Assembly (NCBI GenBank): GCA_001600495.1
Contig: BCKE01000017.1
Coordinates: 494,142 to 558,141 of the forward strand
DNA length: 64,000 nucleotides
Source: Pilasporangium apinafurcum
Taxonomy: Eukaryota; Oomycota; Peronosporomycetes; Pythiales; Pythiaceae
Direction of reading: 5' to 3'
The notes beneath the pieces are model-generated. The model was given only the letters and a program-made list of their open reading frames with translations. It did no database searches and was not told the DNA's origin. The translations under genes were made by a program, and so were the position numbers. Below are positions 10,858 through 22,972 of the stretch, in pieces. Each line of letters begins with the position of its first letter. The stretch's first letter is position 1.

Positions 10858-12537
10858 ATGGCCGCAGAGAAGGAGAAGGAAGGCGCAGCGTCACATGTAC
10901 ACAACCAATCGCAGAGCTTCTTCAATAATGAAGCATTGAAGCTCCTAGACGATCGCAATCGCCGCGAGGTAGATTTCTTCAGCGAGTTAATCGATTCCTA
11001 CCAGCAGCTACTCTTCCGCGGACAGGCGTCCATGTCGGTGTCATCTTCTTTGTCCACTAGTATGTATGCGTCCATGGACCCTCATGCGTCAAACAACGAG
11101 AGCGATAGTATCGCCCAAAAGTACCTCACTACGATTCAGCACCTAGAGAAAGAAGTGAGTGACAAGAACGCGCAGCTGGCCGAGTATGCCGGGAACCAGT
11201 TGAAGTTGATGAACGAAAGCAAAGAACTCTATGCTGCAAGGGATCAGTGGGAGTTTCAGTTTCAATTTTTCACAAAGCGATTGGAAGAAGAGATGCTGCT
11301 TAATGAAGAGAAAGACCGTGCGATGAAGGAACTCGAAAGCTCGTTGCAGTTGCTAAGAGACGAGGTGGGTCGGCATCGTAGTTTGCTGGAAAAAGCTGAG
11401 CAGGACAACGAAGAGCTACGACAACGATATGCCGATCTGGAAGAACAGCTGCTACAGAAGGATAAAATGATGAAAGAGTGGTTGACTGCGCATGAAGCAG
11501 GAAATCTTGCCAAAACTACTGGTGATATTGAATTAAGCAAGTCATCTATAACCAATAAATCCATGGCATCCCAGGAAATGGCTGAAAATATGAGTCGACT
11601 CTTTTTGGACTCGAGTGTCAAGCAGACCACGCGTCTAGTCACCCAAGTCGCACATTCTGTGCGTGCACATGCTACCGAAGTGAATTCCGTATGCTTCAAC
11701 GCGTCAGGGAAGATCTTGTTTAGTGGCAGCAGCGATGGTACCGTTCGCGCTTGGGATGCGTCTTCCTGTCGACCTATGGGGGAATATCGTGGTATTGGGA
11801 CTGCTCACCCATTGCTCTGCGTTCGAGTCTCGGAAGATGGCCAATTGGTGCTCGGAACGGGTTGCGACCGCAAAAGCTTTATATGGCGCGTTGGCACTGG
11901 TCGAGTGTTTCAAACGCTCACGGGTCACAAAGGCAAAGTGTTGGCAGCAGAGTTTTCAATGACGACCCCAAATGAAGTTGTTACAGGATCCCAAGATCGG
12001 TCAATGCGTGTATGGGATATCACGAAAGGACGCAGTTTACAGAGTGTCAATTGTAAATCCAGTTGTAACGACATTGCCATGACCATTGGTGGTCAATTTG
12101 CGAGCGCTCATCAGGATGGTGTTGTGCGCTTTTGGGATACACGGAGCAAGACACTTATTAAAGAGATGGATGGGCTTCATCAAGGGCAAGTCACATCGGT
12201 AAGTTTTTCAGAGAACGGAAACCAGCTGTTAACGAATTCTAGAGACCATACTTTGCATGTCATCGACCCACGCATGTACGAAAGCGTCCTGACATTCCAG
12301 AATTCAGGGTATCAGTGTGGTTTTGACTGGTGCAATGCCTCCTTGAGCGCCAATGGCGTGTATGCGACAGCGGGCAGTTCGACTGGATCGGTATTTATCT
12401 GGAACACGCTAAAGGGCAAATTGGAAAAGGAGCTGCGCTTGGGTCATCAGGGTGCGGTTGCTTGTTGTGTGTGGCATCCTGATGGTGAAAGCATGGCATC
12501 ATGCGATAAGAACGGCTTTTTGGTATTGTGGGAATGA
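10858..12537 (+). CDS. ATG16: Autophagy protein ATG16 (coiled coil plus WD40)
   Basis: Scaffold that binds ATG5-ATG12 and directs ATG8 lipidation to the growing autophagosome membrane. Single exon, 559 residues. Residues about 30-60 (RREVDFFSELIDSYQQLLF) form the ATG5-binding helix. Residues about 85-215 are a continuous heptad-rich coiled coil (HLEKEVSDKNAQLAEYAGNQ onward). From about 255 to the end there are seven WD40 blades, for example HATEVNSVCFNASGKILFSG, SDGTVRAWD, SQDRSMRVWD and FLVLWE at the C-terminus. This is the ATG16L1-type architecture with the propeller, unlike the short yeast protein. The ATG at 10858 is chosen because the coiled-coil frame opens there. ISCA2 converges on it, 102 bp downstream. 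Confidence 0.95.
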   Translation: MAAEKEKEGAASHVHNQSQSFFNNEALKLLDDRNRREVDFFSELIDSYQQLLFRGQASMSVSSSLSTSMYASMDPHASNNESDSIAQKYLTTIQHLEKEVSDKNAQLAEYAGNQLKLMNESKELYAARDQWEFQFQFFTKRLEEEMLLNEEKDRAMKELESSLQLLRDEVGRHRSLLEKAEQDNEELRQRYADLEEQLLQKDKMMKEWLTAHEAGNLAKTTGDIELSKSSITNKSMASQEMAENMSRLFLDSSVKQTTRLVTQVAHSVRAHATEVNSVCFNASGKILFSGSSDGTVRAWDASSCRPMGEYRGIGTAHPLLCVRVSEDGQLVLGTGCDRKSFIWRVGTGRVFQTLTGHKGKVLAAEFSMTTPNEVVTGSQDRSMRVWDITKGRSLQSVNCKSSCNDIAMTIGGQFASAHQDGVVRFWDTRSKTLIKEMDGLHQGQVTSVSFSENGNQLLTNSRDHTLHVIDPRMYESVLTFQNSGYQCGFDWCNASLSANGVYATAGSSTGSVFIWNTLKGKLEKELRLGHQGAVACCVWHPDGESMASCDKNGFLVLWE

Positions 12538-12639
12538 GGACAATGGAATAGGCCAAGAAAATATAAATGCAAAAGCCACCGGAATGTGGTAGTAATATAT
12601 TGTGAGTTACTATGCCAAAATATGACACGTTATTCTTGC

Positions 12640-13250
12640 TTACTCCTTGAGTTCAAATGACGTTCCGCAGCCACAGCCTCCGACTGCACTGGGGTTGTTT
12701 ACCACGACAAATGCACTGCGAATGAGTTCCTGTTCGTAATCGACCGTACTTCCACGAATGAATTCCAGTGATTCTTTATCAACGACCACTTTACCACCAT
12801 TTTGCTCAAACACCCTATACATGCATCCCAACATTAAACATATCAAATATTGCAAAACATGTCATTCATAAGATGGATATTCTTCCCACGTACATGTCCT
12901 CTTCTTCGTCGGCGCCTTCCTTCTCGAATTCATAGACGTACTTGAAACCGGAGCAGCCGCCGCCTTCTACTGCTACGCGCAGCATTAAGTCTGGTGTCTT
13001 CTGCTTCTCTGCTTCTTCTACTAGTTTCTGCACCCCACGTGCATCAAACAACCGTCACGTCATCGACAATCGTTGAGTATCAATGCCGTGTTTAACTAGT
13101 GCCCAGAGACTTTATACAAACCTTGGCAGCTAGAGGCGTGATAATGATATCCGGGAGGCCGGCATCATGTGTGATCTCTACTTGTGAGATCCATCGCGTC
13201 TGGAGCACCCGTGTTCGCTGGAAGCTTTGACGAATGTGGCGCTGTAGCAT
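12640..13250 (-). CDS. ISCA2: Mitochondrial iron-sulfur assembly protein ISCA2
   Basis: A-type Fe-S scaffold that works with ISCA1 and IBA57 to mature mitochondrial 4Fe-4S proteins. Three exons: 13250-13122, 13027-12894 and 12814-12640, joined in phase to 145 residues. Exon 1 encodes a basic mitochondrial presequence ([14 protein letters not shown]). Exon 2 has [13 protein letters not shown] with the first ligand cysteine. Exon 3 has [20 protein letters not shown] and ends with [13 protein letters not shown], holding the Cys-Gly-Cys pair. The [15 protein letters not shown] stretch favours ISCA2 over ISCA1. Introns are 94 and 79 bp. Divergent from the large gene at 13532. Confidence 0.93.
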
Positions 13251-13531
13251 CACTAGTGAACGAATTGCTTCCTTCGTGCCAATCGAAAAATGAAGAGCTC
13301 ACATGGACAACAACGGAATGATGACGGAGGGCGCTCTAATAGCAATATCGCTTTACTAAATAATAGCCAATTAAAAAATTTATTTGAATATTTATATCCA
13401 ATCATTGTCCTTAATAACATAATACTACATAATAAGCAAAACAAATGCCTACCCCTATTACGTATTTTTGATAGTCCCGTGAATAACAGCAAATTGTTTC
13501 TAAATTTGGTACTTTCGTTGCTTCAAGCGCC

Positions 13532-16500
13532 ATGCCCATTTACTCATTTGCGCAAATGCAACCACCGGAAGATCAATCAATGAATGTGGCTGCAGAGAGA
13601 CTGGCTGAGTGTTATCATGCCGTAATTGCACGAAAACTGGAACGCGGGCGGATTAGTATACGTACCAAACAAGGTTATCAGCGGCTATGCGATCGATACC
13701 AACCAAGATTGTGTTTCCAACAGAACAGCTTATCCACGACTAGAACAACAACTTCAACAACTACAAAGGAAATAACAGGAAGAGAGAACGTTCTACAGCA
13801 GACTAAGATGGAACCATTGGTACCAGATGCCGGTGTGATATACATGAACATGAGAGAAGGAGATCAGATGGCGCTTGAAGATGGAGAGAGTTTGTATCAA
13901 CTTGTGGGAGTGTATTTTGATGTTCGCATCAAGCGATTCATCAACGAGGTTTGTTGGCCGTTAGCACATTATCGTGGAAATGATGGCGCTCAAAGCCCTT
14001 CTTTGCGACAAAGCTCGGTATGTCCTGTTTATTTGCTTACTTGGCTGTCCATAATGACTGATTGAATTTCTGTGTCATAGGTCCCAGAATGGCAAGAGCT
14101 AGAACAGGAGAAATACATTGCCTTGACTGTCCAAGTGCTGCTGTGGCTATTTCCAGGGTTGCCTGTGTATGAAGCGCAACAATTGACAGATTGGGATTGG
14201 CAGAAAGACTGTGAGTTTGATGCTTACGGGAATTATGGACTCAGTTATGAAGCATTCACGGTCTCTTTAATTGATCTCGCTGTTGCGTGCACGGTGAGTA
14301 ATTCAAGAGGGCTATGCAAACTACTAGTAATCTCACTCTTCTACAATGACGCGCATGTAACGACTTCATCATGAGTGGTACAGGATGGTACAGTTGATCA
14401 ATGTCTGGAGTTCCTTCAACTCATAGCCAAACACGTTCAGAAATTAGTTCCTACATTAGACATTCTACCGCAAACGAATGTGCTGGATGAAGGAGAATCC
14501 AGTATTTCATCGCGAAACCCACGTCCAGATAAACACACGAAGGATATACGGTGGAACACAATCGCAATGCAACAATTGTATCCCTGTCAATTAAGTACAA
14601 AGCCTCAATACTTTGAGTTCAAGGTAGGTACAACAACTTTTTCTTACTATATTTTGCATTCATGCAACCAAATAGTAATGCATAAAGACTGATTTGTCAC
14701 GACTACCATGCATATATTAGGTTAATAAATCCAGAGCACCATTTGCTATGATGATACTCGCCGACAGCGAACAGTAGGCATTGCGATTTTCTTTGCATTT
14801 AACCATGGATGCAAGAGTTCTCATATCGAACCAGTTTTCAATCGTATCTTGTGGCAGGCTGATCGAGTTGCAACTTTCTACAAATGCAAAGTTGTTAATT
14901 CGCGAACACGATAGCCGTACCAGCATCCGTCGTCGGACGATTGCATTGAAAGCGCATTTTATTGAGCTGGAAAAGCAAAACCTGTGGACATACCGTGACG
15001 TGGGGGCTCGTCCCTCGTTGTTGTTGATTCCGTGTGAGTGCATCAATCGGCGCGTGCAATCTCTTTACGGATGTCTGCGACTCTTGGACGGTTATGAACA
15101 AAGACTGCAGAAGAATGAGGACGGAATATCTGGTATGTCTGTCAATGACACTCCTAGAAGAGAAAGCAATACGAAGATGAGTGGCACGACCAATTCGCGC
15201 TATGAATCGATTCCGCTACCTGTTCGTCCAATTCTAACGCTTTTTACAAATGTCCAAGACCCGATACTGCTACCATTTGGCGCAGATAGTAGTATATGCG
15301 GCCGCATTGAACGCCAATCCAGTAAGCTTTTTACAATGGATCACAGACAAAGAACAGAAGCGTTTGTGATCAAATTGAAGACATCACTTATTCAGAACAC
15401 AATTGCAGGTGGAGGAGCAGGAGCAGCAACTGTGTTAGGTGTCGACTCGGATTCGAAATTGTTGTCATTGCCGTTAAAGAGAGATAGTGCAGCAACGCCG
15501 CATTCCTTTGTGTTTATTGTGAAATCAGACGAAGAATTGGCTGTGGATTCATGCGACACAGCAGTAAGAAGAGAAGAGGTGACGGTTCCGCGGCAATGGT
15601 TTGCATCCATCTGGTTCGTTCTGCAATTTTAATCCCATTTTCTACACTAACGAAGAAATTTTCACATCTAACGTCTATGATTTCTGCCGATTATTGGTCA
15701 TCTAGTGGAGCAGACGAGTCAAAAACAATACCCATTGAGTTCGCATCTGATGCTATCGATCCATTACTTAATACCGAAGGTTGTAGTGACGACAAAACTA
15801 CTCCCAGTAATGATCGCAATGCTAGGTCCAATCTCAGCGGTATTCCATTATCGATGCCTCGGAGCGCTGCCGGTCTTTATTATATGTTCATCTTTTCACT
15901 TCACGGTTTTTACTATGAAATGTCGTATGAGAAAATGGATGGAGCAATTTCTGTACAAACTGAGGTGCAAGTCGATGGTCTCACAATGCCACCAGCACAA
16001 ACTCTGTCCATGTGTAACAATGATCGTCAAGATGAGCCCCTAACCGTTGTCGATGCGGATAGTACTGATGAGCAACACATTAACATATCAAAAGAGCTTC
16101 ATCAAAACAATATACGAAGTATAGCAAGTAGCGCCTCTCTCCTGCAAAGATTGTTGCTACTTCATAAGAAGCAGCAAAGGAATGCAACCGCACAGCCTCT
16201 ACCGGACCTTCTCATCGGAAATAAAGTCCATACAATGAAGTCGATATCAGCTGCTGCCACTTTAAAGGCAAAGGTTTGTTATATCCAGTTGAAATCTGCT
16301 GGCGTCTTCAATCTCGTTTAACTATTGGCCGTCATACTTTATTTCGTTAGTTTCTTCGCGCACGAGCATTAGAAAGGCAGACGCGACTTATTCAGAACGA
16401 AGAAGCACGACGAACTAAGGCCATGACTGCTTTAACACAATCTCAAGGAAGACGATCAACGAAAGCCATTTTAGAAAGATCAGATCAAGAAAACGATGAC

Positions 16501-18000
16501 ATTTCTAGTACAACAACACCCAGGCCATCCGATACTGAAACTCGTGCCAACCTGTTATCTACTTTTTTTCAAGAAATGGCAATTTATCAACCCACCAAAC
16601 AGGATCTTGCTGAAATTGCATCTGAACAGGCTATTCATGATGCGAAAGAAGCAACGCTTCTCAATCACTTCGGAGACCTGTTTGATGCTGACATATGCTT
16701 GCAAAATATGCTGGATGTGGAGAAGTGGGCTCCAGAAGAGGATAAGGTTATAAACCGGAAGCTATCCGTAATGGAACGTACGTGTATGCACTCCAGTAAT
16801 CGTGGACAATTACAAGTGAAGTCTGATGGGTTGAAACGCTCCTCAGAAGATTACCAAAGCACAGCGAAGTATATTGAACAGCTAATGGAAGAGGTAGCAG
16901 CTGAAGAAACACAAAAGCGCCAAGCGATGGAACAGCACACAATCGCAGTGAGCCAACACAATACAGAGCAAATGGTTGAATCTTGGCGTTATGCTCAACA
17001 GAGGGTCAATCCATACTGCACCATAGACACAATATTCGAGGATCGCCTCGCAAAATCAGAAGTAATACGCCGACCAGAATGGATGAAATCAAAGTACATT
17101 CAACCCGCTGGAATTCGGCAACGCCAGACTGCATCTAATACCTCAGAGAAACCGCCATTTATCACTCAAAGGCACACATTTAGCGCAGAAGAGCAATTGC
17201 TTCCTTGGCACGCTGTGTGGACAATTTCTAGTATCGACACTCGGAAGAATCATCATGACACTGAATCTTCTAGTAATCTGAACCTTAACGCTAGCGACAA
17301 AATTGTTGTTCCAGAGCGTCCCAGGAAAGCTCCTCTACGACCAGCGTTTGAACGACCTCGGACAGCAATCACTTCATTTGACAAAGAAACTGCATCACGA
17401 TCAGCCTCGTTCGCGCTTGCGAATACCCGACGAATACGCAGCGCAGCTGCTCGGGCTAGCACTCAACTTCCAATTCAAGGTATCACTACCGATGAAGCAA
17501 AAACCTGTGTCTATCGAACAGTATCGACAGATTCGCCGAAAATTGTGTTAATGGGTGAGCAACGCTCGTGCGACACTGAACATAGAAGTACCAACGATCC
17601 TGAAATGGATAAGTTGCAGTCTATTTCTGCTGGTACATGCCAGGATTCCCGCGAGGGTCATGAAGCGAAAAGACCCTCATACGATGATAGTGCTTTTCTT
17701 TATGTAGCCTCTGAGCCGCAACGTTTGGACGAGATGCTGCAACCAGATGATTGTGTGGTTACCTATGCAGGCAGAGATTCTCAGGCATCACCTCGCTGCA
17801 ATGCAAAGCTATCTGACTCTACTACTGAATTATTTGACACCCGTAATGACTTAGACTGCAGCGAAGTGAACAACAAGAAGAGAATAACCAAGAAGCTAAC
17901 CAAGAAAAAACGTACTGACCAAGAAAAGCGGCACAATCAACGCGTTAAGGAACTACTCGCTGCGACATCAATGGTGAAAGACCTGGAAGGTAATGAATGA
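13532..18000 (+). CDS. Large uncharacterised protein, possibly flagellum-associated
   Basis: I do not recognise this gene. Six exons join in phase: 13532-14017, 14081-14293, 14384-14623, 14778-15613, 15706-16273 and 16351-18000, for about 1330 residues. The 14624-14777 intron removes an in-frame TAG at 14775. The 15613/15706 junction is the least certain. The N-terminal half has the segment GNYGLSYEAFTVSLIDLAVACT followed by DGTVDQCLEFLQLIAKHVQ. That resembles the 'SYxxFxDSLxELADxWT' pattern I associate with ciliary proteins of flagellates, a weak inference. The middle is Ser/Thr-rich. From about residue 780 there are charged helices (ERQTRLIQNEEARRTKAMTA) and a Lys-rich end (RITKKLTKKKRTDQEKR). 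No signal peptide or membrane segment is seen. Confidence 0.7.
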
Positions 18001-18121
18001 GACGAGTGCCCAAGCCCATACAATATAGAAAAGTTATCAGCGCTGAGAATGCATAGCAACGCCCACCTTTAGAACGACGCAGATTGTTCACCAATCTATT
18101 CTGTCATAAACAACGGATTAG

Positions 18122-18793
18122 ATGTTGCTGCTCTCTGTTCCCCGAATGAAGATGCTCATATTTGTCTTCGGTGTATTAGGATTTGGGTGTTCAGTGGTCA
18201 TCGTTGCAATCATATACGCTTATTACTACAAAGATGTTCAAGCAATATTGCTAGCGAAATTCGACTAAAACTTTTCCAGCCTCCAAGAGCATCTATTGGC
18301 GTCATGCCTTGTCGACCTAATGCAATGGAAATCCGCGCTGTCCACCCCAGTGCTAAACCTGCGAGTGTAATTTTTATGGTTACTCAACATCGATATGGTC
18401 AGCCTGTCCGCGAAAGAGGAGCTTCGCTTCTACAAAAAACGTATCATACTCATCATACTTGCGATCTTGATCGATTATACTACGATTGTGTACAAGCTGT
18501 GCTATGACGACGAAACGAAAGCTGTATTCGTGTCCCGTGTGATCTGGACCGACCAGATTCTCGAAACGCAACGCTTTGAAATGCCCACAAGTATGACGGC
18601 TCTACAATGTATCATTACGACCTTTGGAAAGAAGCGGGTTGCTCGTCTACGAGTTTGCATCGAGTACAAACGACGACGTAGTGTTTCTCCACAGACAACT
18701 GTAGTACTTCAGTCCATACTGCATATCTTCGCTCCGTGCGATAAAGCCGAAACCAGCCTAGCTGCGATTGGCCTCCTTGTAGGTTACGAATAG
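18122..18793 (+). CDS. Possible small membrane protein gene (structure unresolved)
   Basis: The ATG at 18122 begins a frame with one strong hydrophobic segment (LIFVFGVLGFGCSVVIVAII) followed by YAYYYKD. A 44-bp GT-AG intron with a TTTTCCAG acceptor (about 18228-18272) would join it to one of two open downstream frames. One ends at 18507; the other, better-looking one reads KEELRFYKKRIILIILAILIDY to the stop at 18793. I cannot decide between them and recognise no family. The gene may not be real. Confidence 0.3.
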
Positions 18794-18970
18794 ACAGTGT
18801 AAGTGTGCGAAGCAGCTGTAATATCATCGCATCGATTGCAATAATTACCCTTCCATGTTCTGTGTACGATAGCGCGATAGCAGTGGGTGTGATAAGTCGA
18901 TTGTGATCAACGGCTGTGCAGCTTTAGGCTGGTACTGCCACGTAGCGAATTTGGGTGTCTGCAACTTATT

Positions 18971-19290
18971 ACAAAGGGCACCGAGAATGCCACCCCGAGC
19001 AATAATGCGGGAACTCCTCAGTTATGAGACGTGAAGATCCAGCTATCATCTAGCCACTGCGAGTAAAAACATACTCTACAGCACCAGACAATACATTTTC
19101 TCTTCCCTCCCACCTACGTTCTCTCTCTGCAAAAGACAGGTGGTTGAGCCTGACGATGTAGCTGACACTGGAGAAGCAGAAGGATGTTTCTGGATGCGTT
19201 GTTGTCGCAGTCCACAGGCATACCATGGCAACGTCATTGTCCTCACGACTATACTATAGTAAAAAAGGCGACATTCTCGATGCCCTTTGT
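18971..19290. mobile_element. MITE-like element with ACAAAGGGCA inverted ends
   Basis: About 320 bp bounded by imperfect inverted repeats. The left end begins ACAAAGGGCACCGAGAATG; the right end, reverse-complemented, begins ACAAAGGGCATCGAGAATG. The two agree at 21 of the first 24 bases by eye. There is no coding capacity inside. A 70-bp relative with the same ends lies at 57740-57810. No clear target-site duplication was found. It sits in the spacer between the possible membrane-protein gene and the RidA gene. Confidence 0.65.
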
Positions 19291-19639
19291 TTTAAATATA
19301 GCCCATGCACCAACGCGCTTGCAATCGAATGCCTATGTGATGATTTCAACAGCAGTTAATCTCCTCATCTTACCATGTGTAGGTCCGCACGTCTCCATGC
19401 TGGGCAAATGAGGTTCAAGCAAATTATTGTACAGAGCAATACGGCAATGAAAAGATCACATGCAAGGTCACAAGCAAATTTCACAATAAATACAAGATAG
19501 CAATAGTAGAAAAGCAGACGCTATCGAATCCATTGATCAATTTGTGTATTGATTGATCCTGCGGAGTAGTACATATCGTCGCTACGGGAAGCGGTGCAGT
19601 CACCACCATATTCATTTTTTGCCAATCCATTCCATCGTC

Positions 19640-20289
19640 TTAAAGTGCCGAGGATGATGATGGCGTACTCGGTTCTACTTCCACGATCGCTTCGATCTCC
19701 ACACACACATTTAATGGCAGTGCGTTCGTACCAACCGCCGATCGCGCGTGTTTGCCCTTGTCCCCAAAGATCTTGGCGATGGTATCCGACGCACCGTTGA
19801 TCACTGCTGGTTGCCCCGCAAAACCATCAACACAATTGACAAACCCTGTGAGCTTCACCACGCGCTTGATGTGATCCAATTCTCCACAGAGCTCCTCTGT
19901 GGTCAAGCATAGATATTAGACAATTAAAGAAAGCAGTCACTCCTTACAAAAACATGCACACGTACTCTTCAACGTAGCGAGCAGACTGAGCACCACACGG
20001 TGCGCAGCGGCGTAACCCTCTTCCGTCGTCAAATCCTGGCCGATCTTTCCCACGATGAAGCTTCCATCAGCATTCTGCGCCACGTGACCCGCTACAATAC
20101 CAATTCGCATCAGTGATTTATACACATCATTTCACTGCCTTATGGGTAAAGAGAAATGCATAAACGAGCAGGCATACCAGTGAAAATATAGTTGCCTGTG
20201 CGCACGACGTTGACGTACGTGCCCGCGGGCGAGCCAGGCGCCGGTAATTCGTAGCCAAGTTCGCTCAATCGCTCGTCAATCTTGCCCAT
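19640..20289 (-). CDS. RidA/YjgF/YER057c-like protein
   Basis: Member of the RidA family, whose best-known role is hydrolysis of reactive enamine/imine intermediates from PLP enzymes. Some eukaryotic members have unknown roles. Three exons (20289-20178, 20091-19966, 19896-19640) join in phase to 164 residues. Seen: KIDERLSELGYELPAPGSPAG, YVNVVRTGNYIFTAGHVAQ at the first junction, DLTTEEGYAAAHRVVLSLLATLK, and VVKLTGFVNCVDGF. The last has the FVN core strand, and ALPLNVCVEIEAIVEV is near the end. Introns are 86 and 69 bp. The LSELGYELP start and GYAAAHR segment fit the longer YjgF-like subgroup with APGSPAG rather than the canonical 130-residue RidA. Confidence 0.9.
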
Positions 20290-21448
20290 GTTATCTTTGT
20301 GGTTTTGATTGGACAAACATAAGAAGATCTGATGGCCGGGAAAGGATTGGCGTGGTACCACATTAAATCAGGATGCTTGTCTTAGTTTTACAAAGTGGTG
20401 TGTCATCATGATGCCCAGCTTTTGTTGCGCATCGATGACATTAATTCAGTAGGAGGTGGCTACATTTGACTTAATTTCTAAAAGTGTAGTTTTGGGGTCC
20501 TATTTTTGGGAAGAGTGCTGCGGAGATGACCTATTTTGGAAGTTCATATTCTAGCACTGTGTTGTTCTGATTTTGTGCCATGGAGGCTAGCCTCAAACTT
20601 GATCATCTTCTGCATCTGATCCTAGCTTCAATGGATGCTATACATTGATGGTCTCATATCTCGCGCTAAAAAGGAGCCTTGCCTCTGAAAACAATACGCG
20701 GATATTGTGATTCTGACTATTTTGATTGATTGTTCTTCAGTGGTATATGTTTTTTTGCTTTAGGAACCCAAGCAAAGACGGTGATAACGTCTTCACAAAT
20801 CGGGCATTTCTCGAGATAAACTCTCAAAGATACACACTTTAAACTCGACATGATCAGCATAGCATAGCGTTGCATCGCATCGCCGTCATCACTGGATGGA
20901 GCATATGGTTATATGAGCTTGTTGTTCATGTTAACAACGGCTTATTTTTCCTCCGCAAATAGTCATACTATTTGAATCCGTAAAAACCCTCTTCACACCC
21001 ATCAACTGTCACTGGTAGGAATACTAGATCGTTGACCGCAACACAGCTATTAGCTACGCGAATCCGGAAGATTTAACTGTACGTCTTTAATGATATGGTT
21101 TGGCAAAAAAATACCGTGAATATCGAACTCTGAATAGCATCGATAAAATACAAGTACTTTGGTATTAAATTGTTCTTCAACCGGAATTCCTGTGTATTTT
21201 CCAAGTGCAGAATCCTTTGCAAGTCCATCATGAACATAACAGTTCATATCAATAACAGCGACAGTAACTCTTATCATCTTAAGGTTAGTGACCGATGATT
21301 TCTCGCAGTAGATGCATCAGAAACAAAGTGCGGATTTTCAAATCATTATCATCCCCCTGAGCATGCCGCAAATAATTCAAAACTGCTCCATTATAATGGA
21401 TAAATAAGAAGGTCTACTCAATGATAAAACCCTATGGGCGGTGCTGAT
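20290..21448. other. Gene-poor spacer at the left edge of the accessory island
   Basis: 1.16 kb with only short frames. A 75-codon minus frame at 21050-21277 (KYTGIPVEEQFNTKVLVFY) has no recognisable relatives and no upstream support. No repeat was seen. Confidence 0.4.
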
Positions 21449-21895
21449 TTAGCACGACAGTACTGGCGCTTCCCTTGCTTCGGTTCTTACGCGCTCTGCA
21501 ACCTTGCGATATTTGAGTGCCTTCTTCGCGAGGAAAGCATTTGTACTACTGGAAGCAGATCGGTCTTCGGCCTCTGCGATTAGTTGCTGCACTTTAGCTT
21601 GCGTGTGTAGGCGGAAAGCCTCGTTTTGGAAATTGATCCCATTGGAAGAGACCGCGAAATACTGGTGCTTTGGAGTCCACGATCCAAAGCAGGAGACACT
21701 GCGCTTGTTTGGCATCTTTCGAGGGATGGCAAGCAGCGAGTCATCCTTGGACTGTAATGCAGTACCCGATTGTGCACAAGTGGTCGTCAAATGCAAATCC
21801 ATAGGAGCAGCTTTGTCCGTACGAAGCATAAGTGGGTGGAGCGGAGAGGTAATAGAAGTATGTGGGAGCACTTGGTAGGCAGCTGGACGACACAT
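21449..21895 (-). CDS. MCRP small-protein family, copy A
   Basis: 148 residues; function unknown. Starts MCRPAAYQVLPHTSI. The N-terminal half is variable. The conserved core is at residues about 85-130: GINFQNEAFRLHTQAKVQQL, then SSSTNAFLAKKALKYRK. The end is EAPVLSC. The core looks like an amphipathic helix, a Ser/Asn turn and a basic helix. There is no signal peptide and no membrane segment. Longest of the copies and most like copy B at 22973. Single exon; the ATG is chosen because the MCRP start recurs in copies G, H and J. Confidence 0.7.
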   Translation of the reverse strand: MCRPAAYQVLPHTSITSPLHPLMLRTDKAAPMDLHLTTTCAQSGTALQSKDDSLLAIPRKMPNKRSVSCFGSWTPKHQYFAVSSNGINFQNEAFRLHTQAKVQQLIAEAEDRSASSSTNAFLAKKALKYRKVAERVRTEAREAPVLSC

Positions 21896-22972
21896 TCTTG
21901 ATGGATGGCTTTGTGGTTCTTTCGAGGTAAGTTTGGAAATGCAGCGATGACAATCGCATCCATTAAAGGCGTTCCTTTGTCCAACGGTACATTCTCAGTC
22001 TTGATGAGTCTCTTCTATTCAGTTCCGTCTTGTTTACCGGATGGAAAAATATGAGAGACTCATCAAGGCTAAAAATAAGAAAAACAATACGTTACAGAGC
22101 TGTTACTCCTAGTGTTAAAAATCGTGGCACAAGTGACAACTTGAGGCTATTTCTTCCGAGGAACCACCAGTTTAAGCGACGTGCAGGGCGAATGGGATCA
22201 TAGTTGCTCGTGCTATTTAAATAGATTTTCGCCTATTTTTCATCAGAGGGTCAGACTGATCGAATATTCTGCGTAGTTGAGAAAGAGTCTATGATGGAGT
22301 AGGGGTATGAAACCCCGGAACAGTAGAGGCAGTTGTAAATTTGCTCATGCACTGAAAAAGTTCAATAAGAATTAGCTCGTAGATCTTGTTTTATATAAGC
22401 CGAAAAGAGAAGGTATACTATAGAAAAAAAGTCGTCTGCAGATCAGCCCGCAGTCAGCTTTGTTGAGTGTGTTGAAGTTCCAGTCACATGTGATCTGTTC
22501 TTTAGTGATTGTTATGTAAATTATGACGAAACATAATACAAAGGGTGTATGTAAACCAATTACACGTGTCGTTTCAATGTTCGATCAATAGTACACCGAA
22601 AGAGTTGGAGCACAAAAATCTCGGTAGCAAATTCCGGGATTACTTTACAATTGATGTGGATTGACTGCTACCAAATTGTTATGAGATTTTAATTCGTAAT
22701 ATGCGCCGATGCATTTACAAAACAATTTGTCAGTATTGCCCACCTGCCTGGAAAGAAGCGATAATAGACTGCAGGCTTGTGTATGTTCGCGCAGAACCAT
22801 CCCTTTGCCTTTTTGCCCACAATAGTTGGCATTCTACAAACTCTCTTCGTTAACAAAGGCAAGAGATAACAGAAACATTGCGTTCTTAATAAATAGATGA
22901 TATATTACAAAATTTCAAAAAATCCAGCAATGCTGTCCGAAGGTTGTCTACAACATGTACGAGTGCCCATAT
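21896..22972. other. Spacer between family copies A and B
   Basis: About 1.08 kb without a credible gene or recognised transposon part. It includes a copy of the general AT-rich filler of the island; presumably it also holds the promoter of copy A just after 21895. Confidence 0.35.

Noticed and set aside
14775-14777. In-frame TAG between two open stretches of the 1330-aa gene
   Set aside because: A GT-AG intron 14624-14777 ending CAGTAG removes it and keeps the phase, so no readthrough need be invoked.
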